Of a DNA stretch of 64,000 nucleotides, positions 38,617 through 48,534 are shown piece by piece. The notes under the pieces were generated by a model. It made no database searches. It was not told the origin of the DNA and saw only the letters and a program-made list of their open reading frames with translations. This stretch comes from Bacillus wiedmannii. Lineage in GTDB: Bacteria > Bacillota > Bacilli > Bacillales > Bacillaceae_G. The DNA lies in the NCBI RefSeq assembly GCF_001583695.1, contig NZ_LOBC01000019.1:1-64000 (forward strand), given 5' to 3'. Positions within the stretch are counted from its first letter, which is position 1. The number at the start of each line of letters is the position of its first letter. A program made the translations under genes and the position numbers.

Positions 38617-39450
38617 TTATAAATACCAAAAGTGGAAGTTGGATAAACTGCTTAATAGAAAAATATTGATTAGCATTACGAGAAATGCTCCGATGTTCCA
38701 CTGCACGATTTTCTTCCCTTGCAACACATCTGCCACTCGTAAATATAGGCCAGCACAATATACAAATAGAACGACAAAAGACCCGATCACTTTCGTATCA
38801 TACCAATGGAAATTGTCCAATTTCGTATATCCCCATATGCATCCTAATAAAATAGCTAGTAAGAAAAATGGAACAGAAAATAAATTTAATCCGTAAGACA
38901 TCGATTCTAACTTCGGCAAATTCCCTAACCTTCTTAATCTCGCATTCCATTTTTTCTTTTTTAATAGGCGATATTGCAATAAATACATAATAGAAAAAAT
39001 GAACGATACAGTGAAAGTTGCATAAGAAATAATAGCCATACCGACATGTACATATACAAGTTCTGAAACTAATTGCTCTGCCAGTACCGGCGACATCTTT
39101 CCGAGCGGTGTAAAAATAGAAAAAGCGCTTACGCCAAATGCGACAACATTTGTAAAAAAGACTAAAAAGTCAATTCTCATAAACCGATTAATGACTAACG
39201 ACATCGTAATCAATAGCCAAACATAAAAATAAATCCCTGATAATAAAGTTAATATAGGGTTCGTTTCTGAATCTGTAGCCCTGAGTAACATAAAGATAGA
39301 CTGCAGAACCCATACAATTGAAAGTAACCAAAAAGCAAATCGGTTCGCCTTTCGGTTACTTTGGAAATAATCTATAAAATATAAACTAATGCTACAAGCA
39401 TATAAAATAATTGCAATATGATAAATAATACTGTTATTTAAAAAACTCAT
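38617..39450 (-). CDS. hemX: HemX membrane protein (CcsA/cytochrome c assembly-like)
   Basis: A 277-residue protein with about eight membrane helices, related to the CcsA/ResC family. In B. subtilis HemX lowers the amount of HemA (glutamyl-tRNA reductase) and so limits heme synthesis. I start at MSFLNNSIIYHIAIILYA with GGAAGGATGATCGG upstream; an in-frame codon 15 residues earlier overlaps hemA. It lies second in the operon, 17 bases after hemA. Confidence 0.92.
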   Translation of the reverse strand: MSFLNNSIIYHIAIILYACSISLYFIDYFQSNRKANRFAFWLLSIVWVLQSIFMLLRATDSETNPILTLLSGIYFYVWLLITMSLVINRFMRIDFLVFFTNVVAFGVSAFSIFTPLGKMSPVLAEQLVSELVYVHVGMAIISYATFTVSFIFSIMYLLQYRLLKKKKWNARLRRLGNLPKLESMSYGLNLFSVPFFLLAILLGCIWGYTKLDNFHWYDTKVIGSFVVLFVYCAGLYLRVADVLQGKKIVQWNIGAFLVMLINIFLLSSLSNFHFWYL

Positions 39451-39467
39451 CCGATCATCCTTCCAAA

Positions 39468-40802
39468 TTATAAAGATGGAACGGATGGTGTCCACGCTCT
39501 TTTATGTTCTACTTCTTCCGCACAACTCTCTACATCTTCCATTTCTAAGTCAAAAATCTTTGCAAATAACGCTAATTTTTCGTCTGCTCCCTCTTCAGCA
39601 GCTATTTCTTTAGCTACTAAAATTGGGTCTTTCAATAATTGATTAATAATACTTTTCGTATGCTTACTAATTACTTTTCTCTCACGATCACTAAGATTCG
39701 GTATTTTTCGTTCCAAGCTTTCCATCGTTTCACTTTGGATAGCAAGTGCCTTATCACGAAGAGCTGCTATTAACGGAACAACACCAAGTGTACTTAACCA
39801 CGTTTTAAATAAAACAATTTCCTCTTCAATCATAAATTGAATTTTCTCTGCTTCTTTCAAACGCTCAGCACGATTTGCTTCCACTACTCCTTGCAAATCA
39901 TCAATGTCATATAAGAAAGAACCTTCTAGTTCATCAATCGCTGGATCAATATCACGTGGCACTGCAATATCCACCATAAATAACGGACGACCAGAGCGCA
40001 TTTTCTCTACCTTTGTCATCATCTCTTTCGTAATGACATATTCAGATGCACCAGTTGAACTAATTAAAATATCTGCTTCTAATAATGCACATTGCAATTC
40101 ACTTAAAGGCTTTGCATGTCCCATATATTTCTCAGCCATTACTTCCGCTTTCGTAAACGTCCTATTCATGACTGTTACTTTTCGAGCACCGCTTCCATAT
40201 AAGTTTTGCAGTGCCAGTTCACCCATCTTACCAGCACCAAGAATAAGCACATGACAATCTGTTAACTCACCAAATATTTTCTTTCCAAGCTCAACAGCAG
40301 CATAACTAACAGACATCGCACTTTCACCAATCGTCGTTTCTGAGTGCGCACGTTTCGCTAACGTAACCACCTGCTTAAACAACTCATTAAAAATTGTGCC
40401 TGTCGCTTTTACTTGTTGCGCTTCTAAAAAGCTATCTTTTATTTGGCCTAAAATCTGTGTTTCTCCAACTACCATAGAATCTAAACCGCACGTCACGCGG
40501 AATAAATGATCTATTGCACCGTCTTGTTCAAAAATAGTTAAATATGGTGCGACTTCTTCTATTTCAAGCTGAAACCAATCAGCTAAAAACTTCTTAATAT
40601 AATACCGTCCCGTGTGTAATTGATCGACAACAGCGTAAATCTCAGTGCGATTACAAGTTGATACAATGACATTCTCTAACACGCTCTTTTGATTTTGTAA
40701 TGTAGTCATTGCTTGCTCTAGCTCTGCTGCCTGAAATGTGAGTTTCTCACGAAATTCTACAGGGGCTGTTCGATAATTTACACTAACAACAAGAATATGC
40801 AC
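39468..40802 (-). CDS. hemA: Glutamyl-tRNA reductase HemA
   Basis: First committed step of C5 heme synthesis: NADPH reduction of glutamyl-tRNA. The 444-residue protein has the catalytic cysteine in [13 protein letters not shown] (C50), [17 protein letters not shown], the Rossmann motif [13 protein letters not shown], and a C-terminal dimerisation helix. The start is GTG 40802 behind AAGGGGG. It leads hemAXCDBL; a perfect PerR box lies about 160 bases upstream. Confidence 0.97.
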   Translation of the reverse strand: MHILVVSVNYRTAPVEFREKLTFQAAELEQAMTTLQNQKSVLENVIVSTCNRTEIYAVVDQLHTGRYYIKKFLADWFQLEIEEVAPYLTIFEQDGAIDHLFRVTCGLDSMVVGETQILGQIKDSFLEAQQVKATGTIFNELFKQVVTLAKRAHSETTIGESAMSVSYAAVELGKKIFGELTDCHVLILGAGKMGELALQNLYGSGARKVTVMNRTFTKAEVMAEKYMGHAKPLSELQCALLEADILISSTGASEYVITKEMMTKVEKMRSGRPLFMVDIAVPRDIDPAIDELEGSFLYDIDDLQGVVEANRAERLKEAEKIQFMIEEEIVLFKTWLSTLGVVPLIAALRDKALAIQSETMESLERKIPNLSDRERKVISKHTKSIINQLLKDPILVAKEIAAEEGADEKLALFAKIFDLEMEDVESCAEEVEHKRAWTPSVPSL

Positions 40803-40960
40803 GCAGCATGTCCCCCTTCACCCGTTTTATCACTTTATCTACTATCATAATACAACTTTCCTCTTATGAATCTGACAATCGTGTGAACAACCGATTATTT
40901 TTTATTTATTCTCCGTATGTAATAAAGGAGATTCAGTAAAACTAATAAAGACTTCCTACT

Positions 40961-40975
40961 TTATAATGATTATAA
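40961..40975. promoter_or_regulatory. PerR box upstream of hemA
   Basis: TTATAATGATTATAA is an exact match to the 7-1-7 Per box consensus (TTATAATNATTATAA). hemAXCDBL is a PerR target in B. subtilis, so peroxide-relieved repression is the likely function. Confidence 0.85.
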
Positions 40976-41128
40976 ATTAATAACTCTATTTGTACGTTAC
41001 CAAAAAAAGCCCTCATAATCAAGTGATGGAAACTATTCCATATGAATTATAACATCATCTTTCCTATCTTCTTTCATCATGAAGGAAAATATGTATGATT
41101 GTTCCAAATTGTAGCACAAACTTTCTCA

Positions 41129-41168
41129 ATACAATGTATTTGACATTGTATTTCTTTTTCGTTATATT
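41129..41168 (+). promoter_or_regulatory. ohrR-ohr promoter with OhrR-type operator
   Basis: A consensus sigma-A promoter, TTGACA (41140-41145), 17-bp spacer, TATATT (41163-41168). The inverted repeat ATACAATG / CATTGTAT (41129-41136, 41144-41151) lies over the -35. It resembles the TACAATT-AATTGTA OhrR operators. A second dyad, TTGTGCACAA (41186-41195), lies downstream of the start site. Confidence 0.75.
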
Positions 41169-41217
41169 GGTTTTACAAAATTAAATTGTGCACAACTTAA
41201 TTAGGAAGGAGTTATGT

Positions 41218-41670
41218 ATGACAGAGAATTCTTTACATCTAGATAACCAACTTTGTTTTTCTATTTACGCCTGTTCTAAAGAAGTTACCCGCTTTTATCG
41301 ACCATATTTAGAAGAGATGGGTATTACGTATCCCCAGTACATTACTTTACTCGTACTATGGGAGCAAGATGGACTAACAGTAAAAGAAATTGGAGAACGT
41401 CTATTTTTAGATTCCGGTACGTTAACACCTATGTTAAAACGAATGGAATCATTAACACTTGTAAAACGCGTTCGTTCCAAAGAAGATGAGCGCAAAGTTT
41501 GTATTAAATTAACAGAACAAGGTAAAGATTTAAAAGAAAAGGCTTGTTCATTGCCGACAACAATGGCAACAAATTTAGGAATTACAGAACAAGAATATCG
41601 TTCTTTATTAATTCAATTAAATAAACTAATTGAAACAATGAAAACAATTAATGATAGAAAAGGGGAATAA
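41218..41670 (+). CDS. ohrR: Organic hydroperoxide-sensing MarR-family repressor OhrR
   Basis: A 150-residue MarR-type dimeric repressor inactivated by oxidation of an N-terminal cysteine; here C13 in NQLCFSIYAC, with C19 nearby. The winged helix contains LTVKEIGERLFLDSGTLTPMLKRME. Cysteines at KVCIKL and KACSLP are further candidates for disulfide formation. ATG 41218 has an AGGAAGGAG site; a GTG ten codons upstream overlaps the operator. It is two bases from ohr, its target, in one operon. Confidence 0.95.
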   Translation: MTENSLHLDNQLCFSIYACSKEVTRFYRPYLEEMGITYPQYITLLVLWEQDGLTVKEIGERLFLDSGTLTPMLKRMESLTLVKRVRSKEDERKVCIKLTEQGKDLKEKACSLPTTMATNLGITEQEYRSLLIQLNKLIETMKTINDRKGE

Positions 41671-41672
41671 AC

Positions 41673-42089
41673 ATGGATAAATTATATACTGCTTCAGTAA
41701 CTGCTACAGGTGGAAGAAACGGAAGAGTAATTTCAGATGATGGCATATTAAATCTTGATGTAAAAATGCCGAAAGCACTAGGTGGTGCAGGCGGAGAGGC
41801 AACGAATCCAGAACAACTATTTGCTGCTGGTTATGCCGCTTGTTTTGATAGTGCATTACAACTTGTCATTCGTACAAAACGTGTGAAAGTAGAAAGTACA
41901 GAAGTAACTGCTCACGTTTCTATCGGAAAAGATACAGATGGTGGTTTCGGCCTATCTGCTGTACTTGATGTACACGTTGCTGGCGTCTCTCATGCCGAAG
42001 CACAAGAACTTGTAGAAGCCGCTCACGGTGTATGTCCTTATTCGAAAGCAACAAGAGGTAATATCGAGGTTACATTAAACGTAAGATAA
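41673..42089 (+). CDS. ohr: Organic hydroperoxide reductase Ohr
   Basis: A 138-residue OsmC/Ohr-family thiol peroxidase that reduces organic hydroperoxides to alcohols, recycled by lipoyl proteins. The two catalytic cysteines are C57 (YAACFDSAL) and C121 (HGVCPYSKATRGN). R18 and the glutamate in NPEQLF complete the site. It is transcribed with ohrR. Relative to B. subtilis, ohrR-ohr is inserted between hemA and ysxC. Confidence 0.97.
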   Translation: MDKLYTASVTATGGRNGRVISDDGILNLDVKMPKALGGAGGEATNPEQLFAAGYAACFDSALQLVIRTKRVKVESTEVTAHVSIGKDTDGGFGLSAVLDVHVAGVSHAEAQELVEAAHGVCPYSKATRGNIEVTLNVR

Positions 42090-42107
42090 AAAAATTTAGT
42101 AAATAAA

Positions 42108-42137
42108 AAAAACGCGCGACATTCGTCACGCGTTTTT
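42108..42137. terminator. Bidirectional terminator ohr / ysxC
   Basis: Stem AAACGCGTGAC / GTCGCGCGTTT (one wobble) with A and T runs on both sides, between convergent genes. Confidence 0.88.
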
Positions 42138-42722
42138 TGTTTTTGTCATTCTATGAATTGCCTTCCACGCTTCTTCTTTTCCAAGTCCTGTTTCAGAAGA
42201 GAATAGAACGATTTCATCGCCAATTTCAACAGCAAGCGTTTCTTTTACAACTTTTAAATGCTTTTGCCATTTCCCTTTCGGAATTTTATCGGCTTTCGTC
42301 GCAATAATAATTGTTGGGATTTCATAATGTTTTAAGAAATCATACATCATCACGTCATCATTTGTTGGTTGGTGACGTAAATCAACTACTAATACAGCTG
42401 CGTCTAATTGCTCACGCGTTGTAAAGTAAGTCTCAATCATCTTGCCCCATGCTGCGCGCTCTGTTTTAGATACTTTCGCATATCCATAACCTGGAACGTC
42501 AACAAAATGCATCATCTCATTGATTAAGAAAAAGTTCAACGTTTGCGTTTTCCCTGGTTTAGAAGAAATACGTACTAACTTTTTACGATTTAAAATTTTA
42601 TTAATAAAGGAAGACTTCCCGACATTTGAACGACCTGCTAATGCAATTTCTGGTAAATCACTGTCTGGATATTGTTCTGGTTTAACAGCACTAATTACAA
42701 TATCTGCTTTTGTTACTTTCAT
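42126..42722 (-). CDS. ysxC: Ribosome biogenesis GTPase YsxC (EngB)
   Basis: An essential GTPase of late 50S assembly, 198 residues. G1 is [10 protein letters not shown] (about residues 31-40), followed by the G2 switch [10 protein letters not shown]3 DVPGYG and G4 ATKAD. It overlaps the lonA stop by four bases (ATGA), as in the conserved lonA-ysxC pair. Confidence 0.97.
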   Translation of the reverse strand: MKVTKADIVISAVKPEQYPDSDLPEIALAGRSNVGKSSFINKILNRKKLVRISSKPGKTQTLNFFLINEMMHFVDVPGYGYAKVSKTERAAWGKMIETYFTTREQLDAAVLVVDLRHQPTNDDVMMYDFLKHYEIPTIIIATKADKIPKGKWQKHLKVVKETLAVEIGDEIVLFSSETGLGKEEAWKAIHRMTKTKNA

Positions 42723-45049
42723 TGTTTCACTCCTACTAATGCGTGCTCCAATACTTCATCTAAATGAGATGCAAGCACAAACGTAAGGTTTTCTTTTACG
42801 CTTTCTGGAATATCATCTAAATCTTTCTCGTTTTCTGCTGGCAAAATAATTTTTGTTAAGCCTGCGCGGTGAGCACTTAATGTTTTTTCTTTTAAACCAC
42901 CAATTGGTAATACACGACCACGAAGTGTAATTTCACCTGTCATCCCCACTTCTTTACTTACAGGAATACCTGTTAGCGCAGAAATAAGTGCCGTTGCCAT
43001 CGTAATACCTGCTGACGGTCCATCTTTTGGAACTGCTCCTTCTGGAACATGAATATGAATATCATTTTTCTCATGGAAATTCGGATCAATCTGAAGCTCT
43101 TCTGCACGAGAACGAATATAGCTAAACGCTGCTTGTGCGGATTCTTTCATAACATCCCCAAGTTTACCCGTTAAAATTAATTTCCCTTTACCTGGCGCTA
43201 CAGACACTTCAATCGCAAGTGTATCACCGCCCGCTGCTGTATACGCTAACCCTGTTGCCATACCAACTTGGTCTGTTTTTTCGGCTTGCCCATAACGGAA
43301 TATGTGCTTACCAAGTAAATCAACAATGTTTTTCTCTGTTACTACAATACGCTTGCGTTCTGCTGTAACGATAATTTTTGCTGCTTTACGACAAACTTTT
43401 GCGATTTGACGCTCTAGCGTACGAACACCGGCCTCACGTGTATAATAACGAATAATTTCAAGAAGTGCTTCATCACGTACTTGTAAATTACCTTTTCGTA
43501 AGCCATGCTCTTTTAATTGTTTCGGCAATAAATGTTCACGGGCAATGTGAACTTTTTCAAGTTCTGTATAGCCAGCAATCGAAATAATTTCCATACGGTC
43601 AAGCAACGGACCTGGAACACTTGAAAGTGTATTCGCAGTTGCTACAAACATAACTTTCGATAGATCATACGGTTCTTCAATGTAATGATCACTGAAGTTA
43701 TGGTTTTGCTCTGGGTCTAACACTTCAAGTAATGCTGCTGATGGATCTCCACGGAAGTCGTTAGACATTTTATCAATCTCATCTAATAAAAAGACTGGAT
43801 TAACTGTTTTCGCCTTTTTCATACCTTGAATAATGCGTCCTGGCATCGCTCCAACATACGTACGACGGTGACCACGAATTTCAGATTCATCACGTACACC
43901 ACCAAGGGATACACGGACAAAATTACGATTTAATGATGTTGCAATCGAACGCGCTAACGAAGTTTTCCCGACCCCAGGAGGTCCTACTAAGCAAAGGATA
44001 GGTCCTTTTAATGAATTCGTTAACTTCTGCACAGCTAAATATTCCAGTACGCGCTCTTTCACTTTCTCAAGACCGTAATGATCTTTGTTCAAAATCTCTT
44101 CAGAATGAGCAAGATCAATCATATCTTCTGTCGCTTCTGTCCACGGAAGTGCTAATAACCAATCCATATAATTACGAATAACACCGCTCTCCGCAGAACT
44201 TGCTGGTAACTTTTCATAACGGTCTAATTCTTTCAGTGCAGCCTTCATTGTTTCTTCAGGCATTCCTGATTGTTCAATTTTCTCACGAAGTTCTTCAACT
44301 TCCCCGCCCTTACCTTCTTTATCACCAAGTTCAGTTTGAATCGCCTTCATTTGCTCACGTAAGAAATATTCTTTTTGCGTGCGCTCCATTGAACGTTTCA
44401 CTTTTTGTCCAATTTTCTTTTCTAAACTAAGTAACTCTTGTTCATCTTGAATAATTGAAATAAGTGTATGTAATCGTTCCTTCACAGATACAATCTCTAA
44501 GATTTCTTGTTTCTGCTTCGTTTTAATCGGCAAGTGAGAAGCAATTAAATCAGCTAATCTTCCTGGCTCTTCCACATCAGCTACCGTTGCAAATGTTTCA
44601 TTTGAAACTTTTTTCGAAACTTTAATATATTGTTCGAAATGCTCCAGTAATGTACGCATAAGAGCTTTCTCTTCTAGATCATCTTCCACTTCTTCCGTTA
44701 CCGTTTTGATAGAAACCTGCACTACATTCTCTTCTTCGATAAACTCTACTACTTCAGCTCTATGTAAACCCTCTACAAGGACACGAAGCGTACCGTTCGG
44801 CAATTTTAACATTTGCTTCACTTTCGCCACTGTACCTACACTATATATGTCATCTTCTTTCGGATCATCGATATTCATTTCTTTTTGCATCGCTAAAAAG
44901 ATGATATTTTCATCCATTGCCGCCTGCTCTAGTGCTTGTATCGATTTATCACGTCCTACATCAAGATGCAGAACCATCGTTGGATATACGAGAACGCCTC
45001 TTAATGGTAGGAGGGGTACGATTCTTTCATTCGTATTCATACTAGACAT
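42719..45049 (-). CDS. lonA: ATP-dependent protease La, LonA
   Basis: A 776-residue soluble AAA+ serine protease for misfolded and regulatory proteins. It has an N-terminal LON domain (about residues 7-210), AAA+ with Walker [12 protein letters not shown] and Walker [10 protein letters not shown], and a C-terminal protease with the Ser in [13 protein letters not shown] and the Lys in [13 protein letters not shown] (Ser-Lys dyad). I start at [10 protein letters not shown], five bases after GGAGGTG, not at a codon 11 residues upstream. It lies between lonB and ysxC. Confidence 0.97.
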   Translation of the reverse strand: MSSMNTNERIVPLLPLRGVLVYPTMVLHLDVGRDKSIQALEQAAMDENIIFLAMQKEMNIDDPKEDDIYSVGTVAKVKQMLKLPNGTLRVLVEGLHRAEVVEFIEEENVVQVSIKTVTEEVEDDLEEKALMRTLLEHFEQYIKVSKKVSNETFATVADVEEPGRLADLIASHLPIKTKQKQEILEIVSVKERLHTLISIIQDEQELLSLEKKIGQKVKRSMERTQKEYFLREQMKAIQTELGDKEGKGGEVEELREKIEQSGMPEETMKAALKELDRYEKLPASSAESGVIRNYMDWLLALPWTEATEDMIDLAHSEEILNKDHYGLEKVKERVLEYLAVQKLTNSLKGPILCLVGPPGVGKTSLARSIATSLNRNFVRVSLGGVRDESEIRGHRRTYVGAMPGRIIQGMKKAKTVNPVFLLDEIDKMSNDFRGDPSAALLEVLDPEQNHNFSDHYIEEPYDLSKVMFVATANTLSSVPGPLLDRMEIISIAGYTELEKVHIAREHLLPKQLKEHGLRKGNLQVRDEALLEIIRYYTREAGVRTLERQIAKVCRKAAKIIVTAERKRIVVTEKNIVDLLGKHIFRYGQAEKTDQVGMATGLAYTAAGGDTLAIEVSVAPGKGKLILTGKLGDVMKESAQAAFSYIRSRAEELQIDPNFHEKNDIHIHVPEGAVPKDGPSAGITMATALISALTGIPVSKEVGMTGEITLRGRVLPIGGLKEKTLSAHRAGLTKIILPAENEKDLDDIPESVKENLTFVLASHLDEVLEHALVGVKQ

Positions 45050-45164
45050 AGCACCTCCATAATAAATTAAACTCCTGTTCAACTATTTTATATTACAATA
45101 CATCTAGATGCAATTGCAGAGATTTTCCGCAATTGTAAATCCCTCGTTTTTTCTCCCTTTTAAA

Positions 45165-45209
45165 AAGGAAAAAAGACTCCGCTTAAGCATACAAACTTAA
45201 ACGAAGTCT
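45165..45209 (-). terminator. Terminator of lonB
   Basis: A 14-bp stem (AGACTTCGTTTAAG / CTTAAGCGGAGTCT, with mismatch or wobble) followed by TTTTTT on the minus strand. Confidence 0.88.
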
Positions 45210-45233
45210 GGCAAATTTTATTATCGTTCATTC

Positions 45234-46904
45234 TCACATTGATTGTGCATCTGTTTCGTCTACAGTAGTATGTATATCAAGGTCTCGATGCATATTTTCC
45301 TGCATAAATGTTAGCTCAAATACTTCTTTTAACTTACGAACAGGAATGATTTCAATTCCTTTTATTGTATACAAAAACGGTTGCATGTTTTCAGCAGGAA
45401 TGATGACTTTCTTAGCACCTGCTTTTTTCGCGGCTTTTATTTTTGCGTACACACCACCAATAGGTTTCACTTCCCCGTGTATACTTATCTCACCGGTCAT
45501 CGCTACTTCATTACTCACATACGTACGATGCACTGCTGAATATACACCTGTTGCCATAGCAATACCTGCCGAAGGCCCATCAATTGGGATACCACCTGGA
45601 AAATTAATATGTATATCGTAACCTTCTGGCAACACATCTAGAGAACGAAGTACTGTTAATACATTATCTACAGAACCTTTCGCCATACTTTTACGGCGAA
45701 TGGATTTCGTTTGACTACCAATACTTTCCTCTTCCACAATCCCGGTAACATTTACCGACCCTTTATCTTTCGCCTTGATTGCTGTTACTTCAATTTCTAA
45801 TAACGCGCCTGTATTTGGTCCGTATACAGCAAGTCCATTTACAAGACCGATTCTCGGAATAGGATAAATACGTTTTTCATATTTCGGTGTAAGTTGACTA
45901 GAGTGAACAACCCACTCTATATCTTCATCTTTAATGAAAGAACGTTCTTCATTTATTGCCATACCAGCAGAAATTTGTACAAGGTTAATCGCTTCTCGTC
46001 CATTTCTTGCATACATCCCGATCATTTCAACACCATTTTTACCTATTTGCATTTCCACTTTATCAGCTGCATTCTTCGCTACTTTTTGAATCTCTTCTGT
46101 ATCTAACTCACGGAAAAACACTTCTAAACAGCGTGACCGAATAGCAGGAGGAATCTCCTCTGGCGAACGTGTCGTCGCCCCAACTAAGCGAAAATCGGCT
46201 GGCAAACCTTTTTGAAAAATATCATGTATATACGTTGGAATCATCGAATTTTCTTCACTATAGTACGCACTTTCCAAAAATACTTTCCGATCTTCTAACA
46301 CCTTTAACATTTTGTTCATTTGAATTGGATGTAATTCACCAATCTCATCAATGAACAAAATACCACCATGCGCATCTGTTACAGCCCCTTTTTTCGGCTG
46401 TGGGATACCCGCTTGCCCCATTGCACCTGCCCCTTGATAAATCGGATCATGGACTGAACCAATTAATGGGTCTGCAATACCACGTTCATCAAATCTTGCT
46501 GTCGTCGCATCAAGTTCGATAAATGTTGCATTCGTACGAAATGGAGATTTCGGATTGCGTTTCGCTTCTTCCAATACAAGACGTGCTGCCGCTGTCTTCC
46601 CGACACCTGGCGGACCATATATAATTACATGTTGCGGATTCGGACCACAAAGAGCCGCTTTTAACGACTTAATCCCGTCCTCTTGCCCTACAATATCTAA
46701 AAAGGATGTAGGACGTACCTTCTCCGCAAGCGGCTCTGTTAAAGAAATCTCACGCATTTTACGAAGCTGTTCTAATTCTTTTTTCGATTCTCGATCAATT
46801 GAAACTTTTTGTGTTCGCTGATTTCGAAGTAAATGCCAAAAATACAATCCGACAATTACACCAAAAACAAGTTGAACAAGTAAAAATATATTTGTCCAGC
46901 TCAT
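45234..46904 (-). CDS. lonB: Forespore Lon-like protease LonB
   Basis: A 556-residue Lon-type protease without the N-terminal LON domain. Instead it begins with a membrane helix (about residues 5-22; IFLLVQLVFGVIVGLYFW). Walker A is [13 protein letters not shown], Walker B is GGILFIDEIGELH, and the protease part has GGIPIDGPSAGIAMAT (Ser) and AKIKAAKKAGAKKV (Lys). In B. subtilis LonB is made in the forespore under sigma-F. It lies between clpX and lonA. Confidence 0.95.
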   Translation of the reverse strand: MSWTNIFLLVQLVFGVIVGLYFWHLLRNQRTQKVSIDRESKKELEQLRKMREISLTEPLAEKVRPTSFLDIVGQEDGIKSLKAALCGPNPQHVIIYGPPGVGKTAAARLVLEEAKRNPKSPFRTNATFIELDATTARFDERGIADPLIGSVHDPIYQGAGAMGQAGIPQPKKGAVTDAHGGILFIDEIGELHPIQMNKMLKVLEDRKVFLESAYYSEENSMIPTYIHDIFQKGLPADFRLVGATTRSPEEIPPAIRSRCLEVFFRELDTEEIQKVAKNAADKVEMQIGKNGVEMIGMYARNGREAINLVQISAGMAINEERSFIKDEDIEWVVHSSQLTPKYEKRIYPIPRIGLVNGLAVYGPNTGALLEIEVTAIKAKDKGSVNVTGIVEEESIGSQTKSIRRKSMAKGSVDNVLTVLRSLDVLPEGYDIHINFPGGIPIDGPSAGIAMATGVYSAVHRTYVSNEVAMTGEISIHGEVKPIGGVYAKIKAAKKAGAKKVIIPAENMQPFLYTIKGIEIIPVRKLKEVFELTFMQENMHRDLDIHTTVDETDAQSM

Positions 46905-46972
46905 AATTTATTTCCTCCCGCAATGTTTTATCATTTAGTATTTCCGCGGAGGAACATAGCTAAACATAAAGA

Positions 46973-47002
46973 AAAACAGCAATTATAAAAATTGCTGTTT
47001 CT
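46973..47002 (-). terminator. Terminator of clpX
   Basis: 11-bp stem AAACAGCAATT / AATTGCTGTTT followed by TTC-rich sequence on the minus strand. Confidence 0.85.
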
Positions 47003-47010
47003 TCTTCGCA

Positions 47011-48270
47011 CTATGCAGATGTTTTTGTATCAAGTACAGTACCGTCTTGTAACACCAATTTCGGCGGTTCATTATCAGCTACTGTTTCTTTCGTCAGAAT
47101 ACACTTCTCGATATCTTTGCGAGATGGAAGTTCGAACATTACATCAAGCATTAAGCCTTCAATAATAGAACGAAGTCCACGAGCACCTGTTTTACGTTCA
47201 ATTGCTTTTTTCGCAATCTCAACTAGTGCACCTTCTTCAAACTCTAACTCAACATCGTCAAGCTCCAATAATTTTTGGAATTGCTTAACAAGTGCATTTT
47301 TCGGTTTCGTTAAAATATCTACAAGAGCATCTTCATCAAGCGGCTCTAGGTTCGCAATAACTGGAAGACGACCGATAAACTCCGGAATTAAACCGAATCT
47401 TAAAAGATCCTCTGGTAAAACGTGAGATAAAACATGCTTCTCATTTACATCAGCATTTTTCTTCTCAGCACCAAATCCAATTACTTTCTCACCAAGGCGA
47501 CGTTTAATAATTGGCTCAATGCCATCAAACGCTCCACCACAAATGAATAGGATGTTCGTTGTATCAATTTGAATGAACTCTTGATGCGGATGCTTACGAC
47601 CACCTTGAGGTGGAACGCTCGCTACAGTACCTTCTAAAATTTTCAGAAGTGCCTGCTGTACACCTTCACCAGATACATCACGTGTAATTGATGGATTTTC
47701 GGACTTACGTGCCACTTTATCAATCTCATCAATATAAATGATTCCTTTTTCCGCTTTCTCTACATCATAATCAGCTGCTTGGATTAATTTTAGTAAGATG
47801 TTTTCTACATCTTCCCCTACATATCCAGCTTCTGTTAAAGATGTTGCGTCCGCGATTGCAAATGGAACATTTAAAATACGCGCTAATGTTTGTGCCAATA
47901 ATGTTTTACCACTACCAGTTGGCCCAATAAGTGAAATATTACTCTTCGCTAATTCTACATCATCAATTTTACTGTTAGAATTAATACGTTTGTAATGGTT
48001 ATATACCGCTACCGCTAGTGCTTTTTTCGCGTTATCTTGTCCGATGACATACTCATCTAAGATTTCACGAATTTCTACCGGTTTCGGTACATCTTTGAAT
48101 TCTACTTCTTCGTCCTTCGCAAGCTCCTCTTGTACAATTTCAGTACAAAGTTCGATACACTCGTCACAAATGTAAACACCTGGACCTGCAACTAACTTTC
48201 GAACTTGCGTTTGTGTTTTACCACAGAAAGAACATTTTAATTGACCTTTTTCATCATTAAATTTAAACAT
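47011..48270 (-). CDS. clpX: ClpXP protease ATPase subunit ClpX
   Basis: A 419-residue AAA+ unfoldase that feeds ClpP. It has an N-terminal C4 zinc-binding domain ([10 protein letters not shown] ... CDECIELC, residues about 13-40), Walker [13 protein letters not shown], Walker [10 protein letters not shown], and the ClpP-docking IGF loop (VIGFGAEK). I start at [10 protein letters not shown] with AAGGGGTG upstream, not at a codon 25 residues earlier. The tig-clpX-lonB-lonA order matches B. subtilis. Confidence 0.97.
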   Translation of the reverse strand: MFKFNDEKGQLKCSFCGKTQTQVRKLVAGPGVYICDECIELCTEIVQEELAKDEEVEFKDVPKPVEIREILDEYVIGQDNAKKALAVAVYNHYKRINSNSKIDDVELAKSNISLIGPTGSGKTLLAQTLARILNVPFAIADATSLTEAGYVGEDVENILLKLIQAADYDVEKAEKGIIYIDEIDKVARKSENPSITRDVSGEGVQQALLKILEGTVASVPPQGGRKHPHQEFIQIDTTNILFICGGAFDGIEPIIKRRLGEKVIGFGAEKKNADVNEKHVLSHVLPEDLLRFGLIPEFIGRLPVIANLEPLDEDALVDILTKPKNALVKQFQKLLELDDVELEFEEGALVEIAKKAIERKTGARGLRSIIEGLMLDVMFELPSRKDIEKCILTKETVADNEPPKLVLQDGTVLDTKTSA

Positions 48271-48410
48271 ATTTTCACACCCCTTACAAAGTGCTAACCT
48301 CTTGCCTTCGTATGTACACGATAAATGTATCGTATGTAAATACATATTATGTCACTACGTGGCGAGAAATACAAATAATATGACTAGTTATGTACAAATA
48401 AAAAAATTTT

Positions 48411-48474
48411 AAAACTTTTGAAATATGTATATTCGACTTGTAAAGGAAGTTTTCCTTCTTCATCGAAAAGTTTT
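48411..48474 (-). other. Long hairpin in the tig-clpX intergenic region
   Basis: Outer arms AAAACTTTTGA / TCGAAAAGTTTT enclose an inner GGAAG-TTTT-CCTTC stem-loop. It sits about 140-200 bases upstream of clpX and just downstream (in the minus sense) of the tig terminator, so it is likely part of, or next to, the clpX leader. Function unknown. Confidence 0.5.
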
Positions 48475-48493
48475 ATAAATATATTTCTATATT

Positions 48494-48528
48494 TATAAAA
48501 CAAGGCACGATTAAAATCGCGCCTTGTT
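48494..48528 (-). terminator. Terminator of tig
   Basis: 13-bp stem ACAAGGCGCGATT / AATCGTGCCTTGT with one wobble, then TTTTAT on the minus strand, just after the tig stop. Confidence 0.88.
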
Positions 48529-48534
48529 ATTTTA

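Larger units (their letters stand above)
40803..41217. promoter_or_regulatory. Divergent hemA / ohrR control region
   Basis: This 415-base gap holds the hemA leader on one side and the ohrR promoter on the other, with a PerR box and two OhrR-type dyads listed separately. I see no additional gene. An IR-like GGAAACTATTCC at about 41028-41039 (perfect arms GGAA / TTCC) is unexplained. Confidence 0.6.
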
